A stretch of 64,000 nucleotides of DNA from Glaciimonas sp. (GTDB lineage: Bacteria > Pseudomonadota > Gammaproteobacteria > Burkholderiales > Burkholderiaceae_D), in assembly GCA_012927625.1 (NCBI GenBank), contig JABBOV010000002.1, forward strand, positions 1 to 64,000. The letters are read 5' to 3'. The notes below the pieces were generated by a model. It made no database searches. It was not told where the DNA came from and worked only from the letters and a program-made list of their open reading frames with translations. The position numbers and the translations under genes are program-made. Every line of letters starts with the position of its first letter. Within the stretch, counting starts at the first letter, position 1. Positions 1 to 8,411 of this stretch are shown here, piece by piece.

Positions 1-120
1 ATGTCCATATAAAACACTCCAGATACCTCCGGCTCAAACACCGGATGGTTACATACTGAGGTGGAAACTATTGGACGCTGTTTCCACCCCTAATCTGGAA
101 AGTGTTGCACGCTGTTTGAC
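1..120 (-). mobile_element. End of an IS21-like insertion sequence (partial, runs off the left edge)
   Basis: Two imperfect direct repeats of about 24 bp lie at 63-87 and 97-120 and share the cores GGAAA...TTG, ACGCTGTTT and a final AC. Read on the minus strand, the block opens with TGTCAAACAGCG exactly where the MFS reading frame loses homology. A TGT tip followed by repeated internal transposase sites is typical of IS21-family ends. The body, including istA, would lie outside the window to the left. The family assignment is inferred from the end structure only; no transposase residues are visible here. Confidence 0.55.
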
Positions 121-1131
121 AGCCGTAGAGTTCAATGCCAGCACCAGTCCGCGCATTTCCGGCACCATCTCCACCATCCGTCGCTGCTGAGCCGGTGCGA
201 AAACATCTACCGCAACGGCCCATGGAATGAGCACGATCAGCACAAAGCCGAACCAAGCTGGGGCGGCATACAGCAGCATGAACGCGGCAATCAAAATTCC
301 GAGCGCAGTCTGTACTGAACGTTGCGATGTCCACTTTGTCGCGAGATGCCGCGCAACCAAGTTCCCAGCCAAGCCTGCCAAACCGTAAAGGAACAATGCC
401 AGTGAAATGGCTTGAGGCGTGGCTGAAAAACGAACACGCAAGATCGGTGTGATCATCGTATACGTAGTAAACAGTGCCGCAATACCTAGCACCGTTACAC
501 TTAGCCCCAATGCTGTCGGACGATTCAGCAGCAGTTGCTGGAAGTGCACCAGACGAACCTTTTGGCCGTGAGACGGATCTTTGACCAACACAAAAACTCC
601 AATCGCCGCAGTCACCGCCAGTAGAGCAATCGAGGCGAACATCCAGCGCCACCCCATCATGGCCGCACACCAGGAGGCAAATGGTACGCCGATGATCGAG
701 GCGAGTGTTATCCCGGCAAAAACAACCGCCAAGGCATGCCCCTGCCGCGCTGGCGGAACGATACTGGATCCCAATGCTGACACCATGGGACTGACTGCCG
801 CAGCGCCAATCCCGGTTAAAACGCGCGCAGCGATCAGGGTTGTATAGCTGGTCGCCAATGCACACCCGGCCGCACCCAGGGCCAGAACGATCAGTCCCGA
901 CAACAGCAGTCGACGTCGTGGCCAGTGCCCTACAAAGATCTGAATCGCAGGCGCGCAGATGGCAAAGGTTACTGCAAACGCCGGCACCAACATGGCAACC
1001 GACGAACGCGACAACTGCATCGAGGTGGATATCGACTCCAGCGCGCCAACCACTGACAAGGATGCGGTGCCCATCGCGAAAAAAGCAAAGCTCAGCACGT
1101 GGAGTGCCAGGGAAGTGGATCGATCTTTCAC
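121..1131 (-). pseudogene. MFS transporter, 3' end removed by an IS insertion
   Basis: Encodes a drug/sugar efflux-type major facilitator protein with about ten hydrophobic helices visible and the early GHWPRRRLLL loop typical of the A-motif region. Homology runs from about VKDRSTSLALHVL to VLALNSTA and then changes to unrelated residues at position 120, the tip of an IS21-like element, so the last helices are missing. The start is uncertain: I used GTG at 1131, just ahead of the first helix, because ATG codons in this frame are either inside helix 1 or inside the divergent regulator gene. It is divergent from a LysR gene that probably controlled it. The truncated product is unlikely to be functional. 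Confidence 0.7.
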
Positions 1132-1224
1132 GGAGGAATTCCAAAGGTGCAATAAAGAAGCCTGATTCTGACAAAACGGGATGTATACTTGAAATCGATT
1201 GTTGGGATACGAGGCATAATTGTC

Positions 1225-2184
1225 ATGAATATCAGGCCTGCTGACCTGCCCCTGCTGATATCTCTGAACGTTTTGCTTGAAGAGAACAACGTGACGCGCG
1301 CGGCGGCAAGGCTGCATCTAAGCCAGCCAGCCCTCTCCGCGCAGTTGGCCCGCCTGCGCGATATGTTTGGCGATCCGCTGCTGGTCCCCTCGGAGACTGG
1401 GCGAGGTATGGTCCCCACAAGCAAAGGTTCCTCGCTTAAAGGCCCACTCAGGGCTGCACTGCAGCAACTCAATCAGGCCGTCAGCGACGAGGGCGAATTC
1501 GATCCACACACATCGAGCCGCTGCTTCACCATTGCAGCCAATGACAACGCGATATCCATGTTTGGCCTGGATTTCGTTCGCAACACCGAGCAGTCAGGAT
1601 TTCACGGCATCAAGATCGCGTTTTGCCTGCCAGACCCAGAAACCATTGTTGCCCGGATGGAGCGCGATGAAGTCGACCTGCTGTTGGCTACCGTTCGGAT
1701 TATTCCCAATGCGCTGAAAACCCGTTCGCTGAGCACGGAGCGTTACCATATGGCACAACGTAAGGGGCATCCGCGAGGACAGTGTCCACCGTCTCTGGAC
1801 GAATATTGCGAACTGAAACATGTCTTGGTTTCCACGACCGGCGGGTTTCAAAGCTTCATCGACACACAACTCGCTGATGCCGGACGACAACGCAGCGTGA
1901 CAGTTTCTGTGCCACATTACGACCTTGTGCCATCCATCGTCGCGACAACAGACTATGTGTGCACCCTGCCAATCCGTTTCTTGAAACGTTTCGAAGACCA
2001 GATTGACATTTTTCCACTACCTCTGACATTGCCGGAATTCATCATCGCCCAGGCTTGGCACCCAAGAAGCGAAGCCGATAACGGGAATCGTTGGCTACGC
2101 GACCAATTGAGCCAGTTGGACCGACCAAGCGACGAAAGTACCCGCACGGGGAACAGCAGCTACCTGAATGGAGCAGCCGTCTGA
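1225..2184 (+). CDS. LysR-family transcriptional regulator
   Basis: 319 residues from ATG 1225, preceded by a GAGGC ribosome-binding stretch; the longer frame from 1189 has an atypical N-terminus. Residues about 1-65 form the winged helix-turn-helix (NNVTRAAARLHLSQPALSAQLARLR), and the rest is the LysR effector-binding domain. It is divergent from the MFS transporter gene, the usual LysR arrangement in which the regulator controls its neighbour. The effector is unknown. The gene looks intact although its presumed target is interrupted. Confidence 0.9.
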   Translation: MNIRPADLPLLISLNVLLEENNVTRAAARLHLSQPALSAQLARLRDMFGDPLLVPSETGRGMVPTSKGSSLKGPLRAALQQLNQAVSDEGEFDPHTSSRCFTIAANDNAISMFGLDFVRNTEQSGFHGIKIAFCLPDPETIVARMERDEVDLLLATVRIIPNALKTRSLSTERYHMAQRKGHPRGQCPPSLDEYCELKHVLVSTTGGFQSFIDTQLADAGRQRSVTVSVPHYDLVPSIVATTDYVCTLPIRFLKRFEDQIDIFPLPLTLPEFIIAQAWHPRSEADNGNRWLRDQLSQLDRPSDESTRTGNSSYLNGAAV

Positions 2185-2855
2185 ATGGCAGGTTCGTGGA
2201 AACTGCGACCGGCAGCAACTGGCCGACAGTTCCCATTGGCATTCTAGGCCCGAATGGCCGTTGACAATATATTCCGTTGAAAAAGTCAGAGAGCAACGTT
2301 TCGCAGGAATCTGGCATCCAAAAAGATTCCATCCTGCACTGATCAGTGCCAAGGCGATAAGCTATTAGTGCGTATTTTGAAATAATGCCGTACCGACCCA
2401 GCGCAATAAGTCGTCTAATAGAATAAATTACTAGCAGTAGTCAAATCAGAAACATTGCTTCTCGGCTTTTTCAACACAATAAATACACAGCTGCCGTTCA
2501 GCTCGGAATATTTACTTCGCATCACGAACGGCCGCTTCCATTTTTTCACCCTTGTGGTGAATGGCCGCTTTCGTTTTTCGTCGAGGACGGCTCAGGGTCG
2601 ATTCCTACCGGTCGTGACTGGCAGCAGTCGGCAAAAGCCGCCTTCCAACATGGCTCTCCGTAGCGGTCATTGATCACCAGTTTCACCCGACCACCATTCT
2701 GCTACCATCTATCGTCATTGCATAACGACAAGCAGGAAACCAGCCGGTGAATCAGGAATGGACAAAGAGAGGTTAACTACATTTTTCCTTTTGTCCTTCG
2801 CTTCAGGGGTCTTTGCTTTGCGAACCCACTCTACTTGCTGTGAGAGACAAGAAAC
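2185..2855 (+). other. Non-coding stretch with short degenerate repeats
   Basis: No convincing gene. Two copies of a sequence close to GAAYGGCCGCTTYC followed by a T-run occur at about 2526-2546 and 2558-2578, with weaker relatives (GAATGGCCGTTGAC near 2252 and CAGTCGGCAAAAGCCGCC near 2626). Short frames here translate the repeats (NGRFHF, NGRFRF) and are not credible proteins. This kind of sequence commonly flanks rearranged accessory DNA. Confidence 0.4.
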
Positions 2856-3638
2856 ATGATCGGACAAAGAACCCGCTATTCGTTCGCGCAATTTCTGGAA
2901 CTTCAGGAGCCCGCGATTTCCATTGTGCTTCCTGGAAAATATGGCGTGCAGCACCTTTCGCTGTCGCGGGGAAACCTACTGTACGAACTGTTGAACACGT
3001 TGCGAGGACTCGATGACCGCGTGCTCATCCTGGCGCTGGCCGAGGTCGTTGCGACCGCGGGCGATCTGCGGACCAGGGTCAATCCGAAGTATCGGTTTCA
3101 CGAGCGCATGCACGATCTGACGCAATGCCTGCTGCTGGACGGCTAAATCATCCAGGACAAGAAGCTGCTCCAAACCGACCCGTCGATTGCGGATGCTGCG
3201 CCCTTGGAGGATGACCTGATCGAAGCGTTGCGGAATTCGAGGGTTCCTCGTGCGCAGGAGATCATCGCCAAAATCAACGATTCGGCGGGCGCGTTCCGGG
3301 CGACACCACCCGACTATAACGCATCGCTCGTAAACGCTCGCGTGGCACTGGAAACCTTGGCCGGTGATTTGGCCGCCCATACCGTCTCACTGCAGCAGAT
3401 ACCAGCCACCTACAACTCCTCGAAGTGGGGCGAGGTGCTTGCGTTCCTGCGCAGCAGCGGTGAGATCACGGTCGAAGAAGAGAAGGGGCTGGGTGGCGTG
3501 TTCAGTTTTCTGAGCCCTGGCGCTCACCGGCCGGTGAGCATCCCGCAAGACCAGATGACGCGGCTCGGCCGCTCCTTCGCGCTCAATATGTGCTGGTTCC
3601 TGCTCAAGAATCATCTCGCGCGCATCCAGCAACCTTGA
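2856..3638 (+). pseudogene. Unknown protein, possibly defence-related, with an internal TAA stop
   Basis: One continuous reading frame from ATG 2856 to the stop at 3638 is broken by a single TAA at 3144-3146; no frame change is needed to read through. The first part (96 residues) ends LTQCLLLDG and the second resumes IIQDKKLLQTDPS, then an acidic/helical region with NARVALETLAGDLA. The whole would be about 260 residues. I do not recognise the family with certainty; the helical C-terminus and the SIR2-like DUF4917 partner 35 bp downstream suggest an abortive-infection-type pair. The stop most simply reflects a point mutation of a Tyr codon and loss of function. Confidence 0.6.
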
Positions 3639-3672
3639 GTCCGACTGACTTGGAGACGTAAAGGACAACGAT

Positions 3673-4002
3673 ATGCCATTTGTAATCAGCCCTTGGGAGA
3701 CAATTTCCAGAAACTACGGATGCACGATCCTGCTTGGCAACGGGGCCAGCATTGCCGTGAACCCCACCTTTTCTTACGGATCGCTACTCAGGCATGCCAT
3801 TGAACAGCGCCTTCTCCCAGCTGATGCACAACAGCTATTCGACTTCTTCAGGACTGACGATTTCGAGTTGGTTCTTCGGATTGTCTGGCAGGCGTCGAAC
3901 GTCAATCGGTCCTTGCAGATAGCTTTGATCGTTCTACATGTAGAGGGCGAAAGCTTCGATAGACAAAAATTTGACGTTCTGATATATATCCGGCTCGAAT
4001 GA
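3673..4002 (+). pseudogene. DUF4917 (SIR2-like) protein, truncated to its N-terminus
   Basis: The first about 83 residues match the start of DUF4917 proteins: a glycine-rich nucleotide-binding loop (LLGNGASIAVN) followed by DDFELVLRIVWQASNVNRSLQI. Full-length members are over 300 residues; here homology stops near position 3920 and the frame runs on through about 25 unrelated residues to a stop at 4002. The fold is related to SIR2-type NAD-binding proteins, several of which act in anti-phage defence. It follows the nonsense-mutated gene upstream by 35 bp, so both look like relics of one operon. The loss of homology lies just before the repeat block at 4043-4265. Confidence 0.65.
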
Positions 4003-4042
4003 AGCAGAGGGAAAGCTGAGTACGAAATACTGATGTGAACTA

Positions 4043-4265
4043 TGTGTTTACGACTTTAATGAATGCGGCGTAAATCAAATAATTCATTTTCAACTTTGAA
4101 TTTACGACTTCATTTGTACAATGTCGTAATGCATCACCCAGAATACCCGCATGAATGCTAGCCAGGAGTTTACGACTATTTTTGCTGTGAATAGCTATTA
4201 TTCCTACTCATTAAAGTCGTAAATAAGACATTAAAGTCGTGAACTGTTCAATATAGTCATAAACA
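4043..4265. repeat. Block of TTTACGACTTTAAT-type repeats with TGT...ACA tips, mini-transposon-like
   Basis: Direct copies start at 4047, 4101 and 4169; inverted copies (ATTAAAGTCGTAAA type) lie at 4118-4130, 4210-4224, 4230-4244 and 4251-4264. The outer edges read TGTGTTTACGACTTTAATG on the left and, on the opposite strand, TGTTTATGACTATATTG on the right. Several transposase-binding-like sites arranged towards both tips resemble ends of Tn7/TniA-type (DDE, multi-site) elements. No transposase gene is present inside the 223 bp, so this would be an internally deleted or non-autonomous copy. No target duplication is evident. Confidence 0.5.
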
Positions 4266-4332
4266 TTTATTTCAGCCGATACAACTTCTCAGAACAACGA
4301 GTAGTTGCATTTTTGAAATAAAATGAATAATT

Positions 4333-4361
4333 AGCCCAGCTAGAAAAGTTGGGCTTTTTTT
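4333..4361 (+). terminator. Rho-independent terminator
   Basis: AGCCCA-GC, a seven-base AT-rich loop, then GTTGGGCT followed by seven T residues. It has a plausible stem and T-tract on the plus strand but no intact plus-strand gene immediately upstream, so it may have ended the decayed defence-like operon or belong to a lost gene. Confidence 0.65.
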
Positions 4362-4514
4362 CGTCAGCCAAATGGCTGCTGGCTTGGAACTGTTGGCATG
4401 GTGGGCAATCAGCTAGTGCTGCCATCTGAAATAAAGTCAAAGGCGATATACCGTCTTACAGAAGGAGGTTGGGCCGCGATCAATCGATCCCATGGTTGGG
4501 TACCAGACCGGCAC

Positions 4515-4540
4515 GGTGGGTCAATATTCAATGTGCGACA
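4515..4540 (-). mobile_element. IS21-type terminus inserted in an istA remnant
   Basis: On the minus strand the segment reads TGTCGCACATTGAATATTGA followed by CCCACC. The TGTCG tip and inner TGACCCACC are characteristic of IS21-family ends. It sits exactly where the istA frame (…RIRERLRQATS) loses similarity, so a second IS21-type element appears to have jumped into the first one. The rest of this second element, to the left, is reduced to under about 140 bp of unassignable sequence. Confidence 0.45.
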
Positions 4541-4825
4541 CGAGGTCGCTTGCCGGAGTCGTTCGCGTATGCGCACCGCCGTGTGGCGCTGTTTGACATG
4601 TACTTGTTTATCGACCTCCAGAATGGCGTCGATGACGGCAGTAAATGGCGCTAATGTGGGGGAGATTGCTGACTGGGCTCGCCGATAGCCGGGCGGCACG
4701 GCGAATTGACACATCTTCCTGACGGTTTTACGGTGAATGCCGAAATAGCGTGCAACTTCGCGCTCGCTCTTGTTCTCGACCATTACCGCACGCCGTACCT
4801 TGACGTATAAGTCCACTGGAAACAT
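4541..4825 (-). pseudogene. istA: IS21-family transposase IstA, N-terminal remnant
   Basis: Starting at ATG 4825 the frame encodes the typical IstA N-terminus: MFPVDLYVKVRRAVM, the helix-turn-helix EREVARYFGIHRKTVRKM, then AVPPGYRR and a KQRHTA...RIRERL stretch. About 95 residues remain of a protein that is normally around 500, with the DDE catalytic core gone. The truncation point coincides with another IS21-like tip at 4540. No istB follows. The product cannot be an active transposase. Confidence 0.8.
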
Positions 4826-4931
4826 CCTTTCCGCCTTTCTTATATCCCTTCAGGAACATAAGACTACAGGCTAGGATTGGTACACTTTTAACCCGGCATT
4901 CTCGCCGGCTCAAGTGCGCTTAAGTGGTACA
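4826..4931 (-). mobile_element. Left end region of the IS21-family remnant
   Basis: Upstream of the istA start there are two related sites: GGTACACTTTTAA at 4879-4891 and AAGTGGTACA at 4922-4931, giving an outer tip TGTACCACTTAA on the minus strand. Between them is a CCGGC...GCCGG hairpin (4893-4909). Repeated transposase sites ahead of istA are usual for IS21-family left ends. The element starts 48 bp from the next gene's stop codon. Confidence 0.6.
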
Positions 4932-4979
4932 TTATTCACGCGGCATTCATATCAATTTTTCATCTATATGGCAAGCAGG

Positions 4980-6938
4980 CTATTCGAAGTATTTGACCAG
5001 CTTGTCGAGCTCGACCGCGGTTTGTTCCAGATGCTGGGAAGCAGCCCACGCCCCCTGCACGTCTTCCCGGTTTTGCACGATCAGCACGGCGATCTGGCTT
5101 AGTTGGGTCGCCACTTCAGCCACCGCCAGCGATTGCACCCGTGCCGCACCGGCAATGTCGTTCATCTGGCGTTTCAGGTCTCCGGAACCAGCCGGCGACG
5201 TACCATCGGCCGGACCGGCGGAAATTTCCGCACCGGCGTCGCCGGCTGCGGCCGCTCCTGCGGTCTCTTTCGCAGCTTCGGCACCTGCAGCATCAAACGT
5301 CTCTCCGAGCGGATCTTCCGGCTGCGCATTGCCGTCGCCGAAAATATCCAGCCAGCCGGTAGCAACCGGTTCGAACGCCGCGCCTTGCGATACTTCGCCG
5401 CCGCCGATTGCCAGGCCGTTCTGTCCAGCTTGCTCGACGGTCAGCATGAGGCGTTCCATGCTGGACGCGATCGCATTCAGGTCGGTACGCGATTCGTCTA
5501 CCCCCTTGACCGTCTGGTAAACCCGGTCGTGCTGCTCCTCCGAATGTTCGGCTAGGTTCATCATGATCTGGTTGAGGTTGTGGCACTGGTGGTGGATCGA
5601 TTCAGCCGATTGTCGTATCTCGTGCATCATCACCTTCAGATGCATCTGTGTGGTATTGACCGCCTCCATTACCCGGCCCGGCTCGCCGTAGCCGCGGGTA
5701 TCGATATCCCCGGACAGATTGCCATCGGCGATATTTTCCAGCGCCAGCACAGCCTGCTCCAGTGGCTTGGCGGTGACACTGAAGAAAAATATACCCGCCA
5801 CAATCAGCACTAGGCAGCTTAGCGTAATGCCGGCAATCGCCACATTGATGATCACCCAGATGCGATTGGTCGCTTCGGCCAGTTTGGTCTTGCCACGTTC
5901 GGATAGATATTTCAACAATGCATCGGCACGCGCGTTCGCTTCTTCGAACAGCGGCGTGACATTGCTCGTGAGGATCAGTTCTGCACGCACAGAATCATTA
6001 TTGTCGAAAGCCTGTTTGGCCTGCAGCAACCCTCCCTGGACATACCGGGCGTGCGCCAGCACATATTGATCGGCCAGATTTTTTTCAACTTCGTTATGGA
6101 TCTGCCCGGAATAGGCCGCCCACAGGCGGTCGACATCGTCACGATTCTTCAGTAGCTTTTGCATGGGCGCGGCGGGACTGCCGGCGGCAGCATTTGTGGA
6201 TGCCGGCTGAGCCTGGCCGGTTGCCGGACTGGCCACGGGATTCACTGCCGGATTCGCTGCCGTCACCGGACTGCGGCCATGCAGCGCAAGCGCCACCTGA
6301 GCCCGATTGTCGGCCATCAGGAAATTGATGCGACCTATGGTCTGCACCGCATCCAGTTCCTCGTAATACAATGTATGAATCGCTGATTTTGACAGATTCA
6401 GCCCGCTGATGCCCAGGATGCCTCCGGAAATCATGATCAGCGTGACAAACAGGATCCAGGCCGGGATGCCATTCCGGATCGACAGATATTTTTTCCAGCT
6501 CGGAACAATTTCTTCCTTGATGATTTCAGGAGCGGCGATTGCCAACTGATAAATGCCTTCCACCGAAGCAATCACGGCGCGCGAGGGTTTGGCCCGTACC
6601 GACATGTAGCCGATGATCTGCCCGCTTTTTTTGATGGGCACGATCTTGGCATCGACCCAGTAATGGTCGCCGTTCTTGCATCGGTTCTTCACAATACCGC
6701 GCCATGAAGAAGCGCGCTTCAGCGTCTTCCACATCTGCTCGAATGCGATGCGCGGCATATCTGGATGCCGGATAATATTGTGGCTGCTGCCGACCAGCTC
6801 AACTTCGGTATAGCCGCTGACTTCGATAAAATCCTTGTTGGCAAACGTGATGACACCCTTGGTGTCGGTCTTCGTCACCATGGTCTTATCTGCGGAGAAC
6901 AGTCGTTCCTGGCCGGAAATCGGCAGATTAATTTTCAT
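4980..6938 (-). CDS. PAS-containing chemoreceptor-like membrane protein without a canonical signalling tip
   Basis: 652 residues. An Aer-like PAS domain (about 20-120, TDTKGVITFANKDF, HNIIRHPDMP) precedes a first membrane helix (about 160-180), a periplasmic region with an Ala/Pro-rich low-complexity insert (223-258), a second helix (about 360-388), a HAMP-like segment and a long helical cytoplasmic tail. Receptors of this class normally carry a near-invariant hairpin containing NLLALNAAIEAARAGE; it is absent, and the tail instead has an Ala/Gly-rich stretch around 535-595. It therefore probably does not bind CheA/CheW in the normal way. It lies 21 bp downstream of the HD-GYP gene, so the two are probably one operon linking sensing to second-messenger signalling. 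Confidence 0.75.
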   Translation of the reverse strand: MKINLPISGQERLFSADKTMVTKTDTKGVITFANKDFIEVSGYTEVELVGSSHNIIRHPDMPRIAFEQMWKTLKRASSWRGIVKNRCKNGDHYWVDAKIVPIKKSGQIIGYMSVRAKPSRAVIASVEGIYQLAIAAPEIIKEEIVPSWKKYLSIRNGIPAWILFVTLIMISGGILGISGLNLSKSAIHTLYYEELDAVQTIGRINFLMADNRAQVALALHGRSPVTAANPAVNPVASPATGQAQPASTNAAAGSPAAPMQKLLKNRDDVDRLWAAYSGQIHNEVEKNLADQYVLAHARYVQGGLLQAKQAFDNNDSVRAELILTSNVTPLFEEANARADALLKYLSERGKTKLAEATNRIWVIINVAIAGITLSCLVLIVAGIFFFSVTAKPLEQAVLALENIADGNLSGDIDTRGYGEPGRVMEAVNTTQMHLKVMMHEIRQSAESIHHQCHNLNQIMMNLAEHSEEQHDRVYQTVKGVDESRTDLNAIASSMERLMLTVEQAGQNGLAIGGGEVSQGAAFEPVATGWLDIFGDGNAQPEDPLGETFDAAGAEAAKETAGAAAAGDAGAEISAGPADGTSPAGSGDLKRQMNDIAGAARVQSLAVAEVATQLSQIAVLIVQNREDVQGAWAASQHLEQTAVELDKLVKYFE

Positions 6939-6959
6939 TAAAATATTCTTTCAGTGACT

Positions 6960-8108
6960 TCATTTGGTCCAGACGCGTTTAATAATGAACGACGCGGTAC
7001 GGCATTCGGAATAAGGCACAAGCCCGGTTATTTGATAACGCGGGTCCATGGTTTCGCGGCGCACAGGGTCGGACAGCGGCATTCCAGAGGTACTGTAGAT
7101 CGCGTATACAACGGCCCCTTCGGCTTTCACCGTAGGACTCTTCACTACCGCAATTTCACCACATTTAAGCTTGACGATCGCACCGGGCGATAAAAGACCT
7201 ATCTTGCTGATCAGGATGCGCGCAATTTCGCCATCGATTTCCGCGTCTTTCTTTTGATAAATTTCCTTCAGCGCATTCTGGGAAAACAGCGGCTTGTTGC
7301 GGTAGGGCCGCGACTTTATCATTGCGCTGTAAGTGTCGGCAACTGCCAATATGCGGGGGCCCAGCGATATCTGCCCGGCCCGTATCCCGGCCGGATAACC
7401 GCTGCCGTTCAGGCGTTCGTGATGCCCGCGCACTGCCTCGATCCACAGGCCGTCTGTCACGCCTGCTCGCTGCAGCAGATCGCCGCTCAGATTGGGATGT
7501 TGTTGCATGCGTATGCGCAGGGCTTCCGGTACCGGGCCGGCATGCTGGTCGAGTTCGGTCTGAATCGGCACCTGCCCCAAGTCACGCGTCAATGCGGCAC
7601 ATACCAGCGACAGCCGGTCCTTTTGCGGCCATTCCTTGCCGTGGGCGACCAGTTCGGTCAGCACCGCGCCCATCACCTGATGCACCACGATATAAGGGTT
7701 GAATGTATCGAAGCATGGCGCGGCAATCGCGCTGTCGATATCTTCGGCACAGATTTGCTGGATCGCCAGCGCGATCTTTTCGATACGCGGCGCCACGTCG
7801 ATCTGTTCAGGGTTCTTCAGTGCAGTGCCGATCACGTGCTTCAGGTTCAGCGTGAGCTCATTGATATGCTCGAACGCGGGCAGCTTCGACGTAACCGGCA
7901 CCGGCTTGTGTTGCGATCCTGCCACCGGGCTGGACGCACTCTCGCCTTCGCCCTCGTCATAGTGCGCGCCGCGCATCACCAGCCGCTCGATCAGGTGCGG
8001 CATATTGATCACCGTGCCCTGACGCAGCAAAAGCACGCCCTGCTTGTCGTATAAGGAGAACGGAATCGGCTTCCCCGGGATAATGCTAGCCGATGTTATT
8101 TTTTTCAA
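6960..8108 (-). CDS. HD-GYP domain protein with a degenerate HD motif
   Basis: 382 residues. The C-terminal half has HD-GYP landmarks: H143, H204, HHERLNGSGYP at 229-239 and AVADTYSAM at 256-264. The defining HD pair, expected as HDIGK, reads RDLGQ at 175-179 (codon CGT where CAT is needed), so a metal-ligand histidine and the following lysine are missing. HD-GYP proteins hydrolyse c-di-GMP; this one may be inactive or act as a binding or regulatory protein. An N-terminal about 100-residue region resembles the DUF3391-type leader found in such proteins. It is followed at 21 bp by the chemoreceptor-like gene. Confidence 0.8.
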   Translation of the reverse strand: MKKITSASIIPGKPIPFSLYDKQGVLLLRQGTVINMPHLIERLVMRGAHYDEGEGESASSPVAGSQHKPVPVTSKLPAFEHINELTLNLKHVIGTALKNPEQIDVAPRIEKIALAIQQICAEDIDSAIAAPCFDTFNPYIVVHQVMGAVLTELVAHGKEWPQKDRLSLVCAALTRDLGQVPIQTELDQHAGPVPEALRIRMQQHPNLSGDLLQRAGVTDGLWIEAVRGHHERLNGSGYPAGIRAGQISLGPRILAVADTYSAMIKSRPYRNKPLFSQNALKEIYQKKDAEIDGEIARILISKIGLLSPGAIVKLKCGEIAVVKSPTVKAEGAVVYAIYSTSGMPLSDPVRRETMDPRYQITGLVPYSECRTASFIIKRVWTK

Positions 8109-8411
8109 ATTAACCTGACTTTGCTCTACCGATGATGGTGGGCTCAGTTGAATGCGACTGGGAACATGGCTGGAATACGTTTGGCAGGCTTACGCTCGGC
8201 CACCCCATTCTGGCGCGGGTTCGGACTTTCGAATATTGATTTACATCAACTTTATTTAGGGGAGCCTCAGAAAATTGAAAATAAAGCACGGTAGCAGCTG
8301 ACATGTCAGGTTGAAGTCTGGGAAGTCGAGCGCGTAACGTCAGAAAAAGCCTGAAACTGCCCTAATCTGACGTAATTGGAGCCTTCACCTGACGTCAAGT
8401 TGAGGTGTACC
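8109..8411. other. Intergenic region, no gene recognised
   Basis: About 300 bp between the HD-GYP start and the stop of the DUF2807 gene. A short minus-strand frame (8110-8304) has no recognisable features and no ribosome-binding site. CTGACGTNAxxT-type repeats occur at about 8368-8376 and 8391-8399. The promoter for the HD-GYP operon must lie near 8110-8200 but I cannot define it. Confidence 0.4.

Noticed and set aside
68-1174. Long minus-strand frame overlapping the MFS gene
   Set aside because: Shadow frame: Cys/Arg-rich, without family features, and fully overlapping the hydrophobic MFS frame.
2455-2673. Short plus-strand frame of 72 residues
   Set aside because: It translates degenerate DNA repeats (NGRFHF, NGRFRF) and has no ribosome-binding site or homology.
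4043-4265. CRISPR array
   Set aside because: Repeats are 14 bp, in both orientations and irregularly spaced, and there are no cas genes.
4398-4688. Plus-strand frame over the IS remnant
   Set aside because: Antisense to the istA fragment and the IS21 tip; explained by the mobile element.
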